This document shows positions 14,857-16,429 of a stretch of 16,429 nt of DNA, piece after piece. Below the pieces are notes generated by a model. It was not told the origin of the DNA, did no database searches, and saw only the letters and a program-made list of their open reading frames with translations. The position numbers and the translations under genes are program-made. Every line of letters begins with the position of its first letter. The first letter of the stretch is position 1. Origin of the DNA: Actinomycetota bacterium (GTDB lineage: Bacteria; Actinomycetota; Actinomycetes; Nanopelagicales; Nanopelagicaceae); assembly GCA_947377725.1 (NCBI GenBank), contig CANCGX010000020.1, positions 1-16,429 on the forward strand, read 5' to 3'.

Positions 14857-15621
14857 ATGAGTACACCAGAGCGCGGACGCATGCCGCTATTGGAACATTT
14901 CCGTGAGTTGCGCAAGCGGATGTTTCGAGCAGCACTTGGAGTCCTTGTTGGCGCCAGTGTGGGTTGGATTTTCTATGACAGAATTGTAGAGAAACTCTCT
15001 CATCCCATTTGTGCTCTAAGACTTAAAGCAACGGGAGTTTCGCAAGGCTGTGGCGCCCTTTATGTGAACGGTGTCCTCGGCCCATTAAATCTGAAAATTA
15101 GTGTGGCAATTTTCGTTGGAATCATTCTTTCGGCACCAATGTGGCTATTCCAACTCTGGGCATTCGTTTCACCTGCCTTGAAAAGAGAAGAGAGAAAGTA
15201 TTCGCTCGGGTTTCTCTTCCTCGCAACACCCTTTTTCATCGCTGGTGTTTGGTTTGCTTACTGGTTGCTACCTATTGCAATCGAACAGATCATGGGTTTG
15301 ACTCCAACAAGTTTGTCTAATCTCATTCGATTTGATGAGTATCTGGTTTTTGTTTTGAAGTTGTTGCTTGTCTTCGGCATCGCCTTTGAACTTCCCGTTT
15401 TCCTATTGGCTCTCAACCTGATGGGCGTCGTTTCGGGTCGATCTATGTTGAAACCCTGGCGATACGTCGTCTTCGGCATTACCGTGTTTTCTGCCGTTTT
15501 TGTTCCAACCGGAGATCCATTCACAATGCTTCTTCTTGCCATCCCTATGTGGTTTTTCTACTTCGGAGCCGCTCTCATTGGAGTACTTCACGATAACGGT
15601 TGGAAGATAAGGAAATCATGA
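14857..15621 (+). CDS. tatC: Twin-arginine translocase subunit TatC
   Basis: The multi-spanning receptor that binds twin-arginine signal peptides in the cytoplasmic membrane. In 254 residues (from ATG 14857) I see the conserved amphipathic N-terminus LLEHFRELRKR, with Glu17 matching E. coli Glu15, and six hydrophobic segments at about 23-40, 81-104, 117-140, 163-193, 201-217 and 221-244. The first cytoplasmic loop SPALKREERK has Glu112 at the place of E. coli Glu103, and AFELPVF has Glu178, matching E. coli Glu170. All three key acidic residues are therefore kept. The start is uncertain: the frame is open from TTG 14830, with GTG at 14845 also possible; ATG 14857 gives the usual N-terminus. 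The last bases overlap the next gene (ATGA). Confidence 0.94.
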   Translation: MSTPERGRMPLLEHFRELRKRMFRAALGVLVGASVGWIFYDRIVEKLSHPICALRLKATGVSQGCGALYVNGVLGPLNLKISVAIFVGIILSAPMWLFQLWAFVSPALKREERKYSLGFLFLATPFFIAGVWFAYWLLPIAIEQIMGLTPTSLSNLIRFDEYLVFVLKLLLVFGIAFELPVFLLALNLMGVVSGRSMLKPWRYVVFGITVFSAVFVPTGDPFTMLLLAIPMWFFYFGAALIGVLHDNGWKIRKS

Positions 15622-16429
15622 ATATTGCGCTCGTGATCAATTCAACTTCAGGCGGTGGAAAGGGAAAGGGCCTTGGAGAAAGGATTTCTCGAGAACTTTC
15701 GCAGTCCGGACTCCACTACACGCAGATTCGAGAGAAGAGTGCTGCTGAGAATCTCATAGCGTTTGAGCGCATCCACATTAAAGATCCATTTACAGCGATT
15801 GTCAGCGTAGGTGGCGATGGCTTAGCGCATTCACTTTTTCCACTCGCAATTAAATACCGAATTCCAATACTGGTTGCCCCGGCGGGCACTGGCAATGACT
15901 TCGCACGTTCCGTGGGCACTATTGGCTTATCTCCGGAATCAATTGTCGAAATGCTCGTTAATTCAAAACCAGTTGACGTAGACATGGGTCTTATCCGACA
16001 CGAGGAAAAAGAGATTTGGTTTGGACAGGTCCTCAGCACTGGTTTTGATTCGCTCGTGAATGAACGCGCCAACGCCTATAAATTTCTCAAAGGCAAGGTT
16101 AAATATGTATTTGCTACCGCCCGTGAGCTCCCTTTCTTTGTTCCAAGAACTTACAAAGTTACGATTGATGGGGTCGCAAGAGAGACCGGCGCGATGTTGG
16201 TCGCTGTTGCCAACGGGCAGAGTTATGGTGGGGGAATGAAAGTCTGCCCTTCAGCAAACCTGCACGATGGGCTTTTTGACGTTCTTGTTTTAAAACCAAT
16301 CCCCGTAAGAGAATTCATTCGAGTCTTCCCACGCGTTTTTTCCGGGAAACACGTTGGTCATCCTGCGGTGGAGATAGTGCGGTGCTCATCAATTATTTTG
16401 GAAAGCAAAGCAGTTGGGTATGCAGATGG
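15618..16429 (+). CDS. Diacylglycerol kinase-like lipid kinase (cut by right edge)
   Basis: A member of the DAGK/LCB5/YegS lipid kinase family, which phosphorylates diacylglycerol or a related lipid at the membrane surface with ATP. 270 residues are visible and no stop occurs before the window ends. Motifs: the N-terminal nucleotide-site VINSTSGGGKG (6-16), VGGDGL (64-69, key Asp67), PAGTGNDFARSV (88-99) and NGQSYGGGMKVCPSANLHDGLFDVLV (about 199-224). The usual GGDGT reads GGDGL, a variant I recall in actinobacterial homologues, so I do not take it as loss of activity. ATG 15618 overlaps the tatC stop by 4 nt, with AAGGA (15609-15613) as ribosome binding site. In related genomes a HelY-type helicase gene follows; it is outside this window. 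Confidence 0.92.
   Translation, partial: MNIALVINSTSGGGKGKGLGERISRELSQSGLHYTQIREKSAAENLIAFERIHIKDPFTAIVSVGGDGLAHSLFPLAIKYRIPILVAPAGTGNDFARSVGTIGLSPESIVEMLVNSKPVDVDMGLIRHEEKEIWFGQVLSTGFDSLVNERANAYKFLKGKVKYVFATARELPFFVPRTYKVTIDGVARETGAMLVAVANGQSYGGGMKVCPSANLHDGLFDVLVLKPIPVREFIRVFPRVFSGKHVGHPAVEIVRCSSIILESKAVGYAD

Noticed and set aside
15801..15809. TTGTCAGCG, resembling the PafBC-dependent promoter half TTGTCRGTG
   Set aside because: It has one mismatch, lies inside the lipid kinase coding region at the VSVGGDG motif, and no start codon follows at a suitable distance.
15682..15836. Lipid kinase inactivated because GGDGT reads GGDGL
   Set aside because: The catalytic Asp and glycines are kept, the other family motifs are intact, and a non-Thr residue here is, as I recall, usual in actinobacterial homologues.
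15716..16072. 118-codon open frame antisense to the lipid kinase
   Set aside because: It covers the complement of the GGDG and PAGTGND motifs, which explains its openness; no protein features of its own.

Overview
This window looks like a chromosomal segment of a low-GC, gene-dense actinobacterium. By eye the base composition is mid-40s percent GC; I did not compute it. The phylum call rests on marker genes and their order: the mycothiol ligase mshC, pafB/pafC, an actinobacterial-type TatA, a DUF3090 protein, an SCO1664-type kinase-like protein and an actinobacterial-type trmI. The order M20 peptidase - histidine phosphatase - DUF3090 - kinase-like - mshC - metH - HAD - trmI - (FKBP) - pafB - pafC - tatA - tatC resembles a compacted version of the Mycobacterium tuberculosis region running from about Rv2141c to Rv2092c. 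Low GC, tight packing and this content suggest a freshwater acI/Nanopelagicales-like (Planktophila-type) genome, but that is an inference.

Layout. Positions 1-1279 (minus strand) hold a truncated zinc alcohol dehydrogenase downstream of thymidine kinase. Positions 1391-1477 (minus) hold tRNA-Leu(GAG) with an encoded CCA. Positions 1588-2919 hold an M20 metallopeptidase, convergent with an aldo/keto reductase (2935-3888, minus). From 3938 a plus-strand block begins: histidine phosphatase, DUF3090 zinc-ribbon protein, PI-kinase/HipA-like protein, mshC, metH, HAD phosphatase and trmI (to 12147). Most neighbours in it overlap or nearly touch. A minus-strand FKBP-type lipoprotein (12159-12686) interrupts, and then pafB-pafC (12730-14588), tatA-tatC (14644-15621) and a diacylglycerol kinase-like gene cut by the right edge (15618-16429) follow on the plus strand. 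No stretch longer than about 300 bases lacks a gene.

How the genes fit together. mshC and metH are the thiol/sulfur amino-acid core: cysteine is used for mycothiol and homocysteine is methylated to methionine. The three genes before mshC form a translationally coupled phosphatase / zinc-ribbon / kinase-like set of unknown function. PafB and PafC are WYL-domain regulators that together activate a DNA-damage response in mycobacteria. TatA and TatC form the twin-arginine translocase.

The most notable point is an absence. In many actinobacteria the Pup-proteasome genes lie between trmI and pafBC; here that interval holds only one FKBP lipoprotein gene. A second point is promoter grammar: several transcription units without a Shine-Dalgarno sequence have a TANNNT -10 hexamer 6-8 nt before the start codon, which suggests leaderless mRNAs. 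I saw no CRISPR array, insertion sequence, phage gene or riboswitch.
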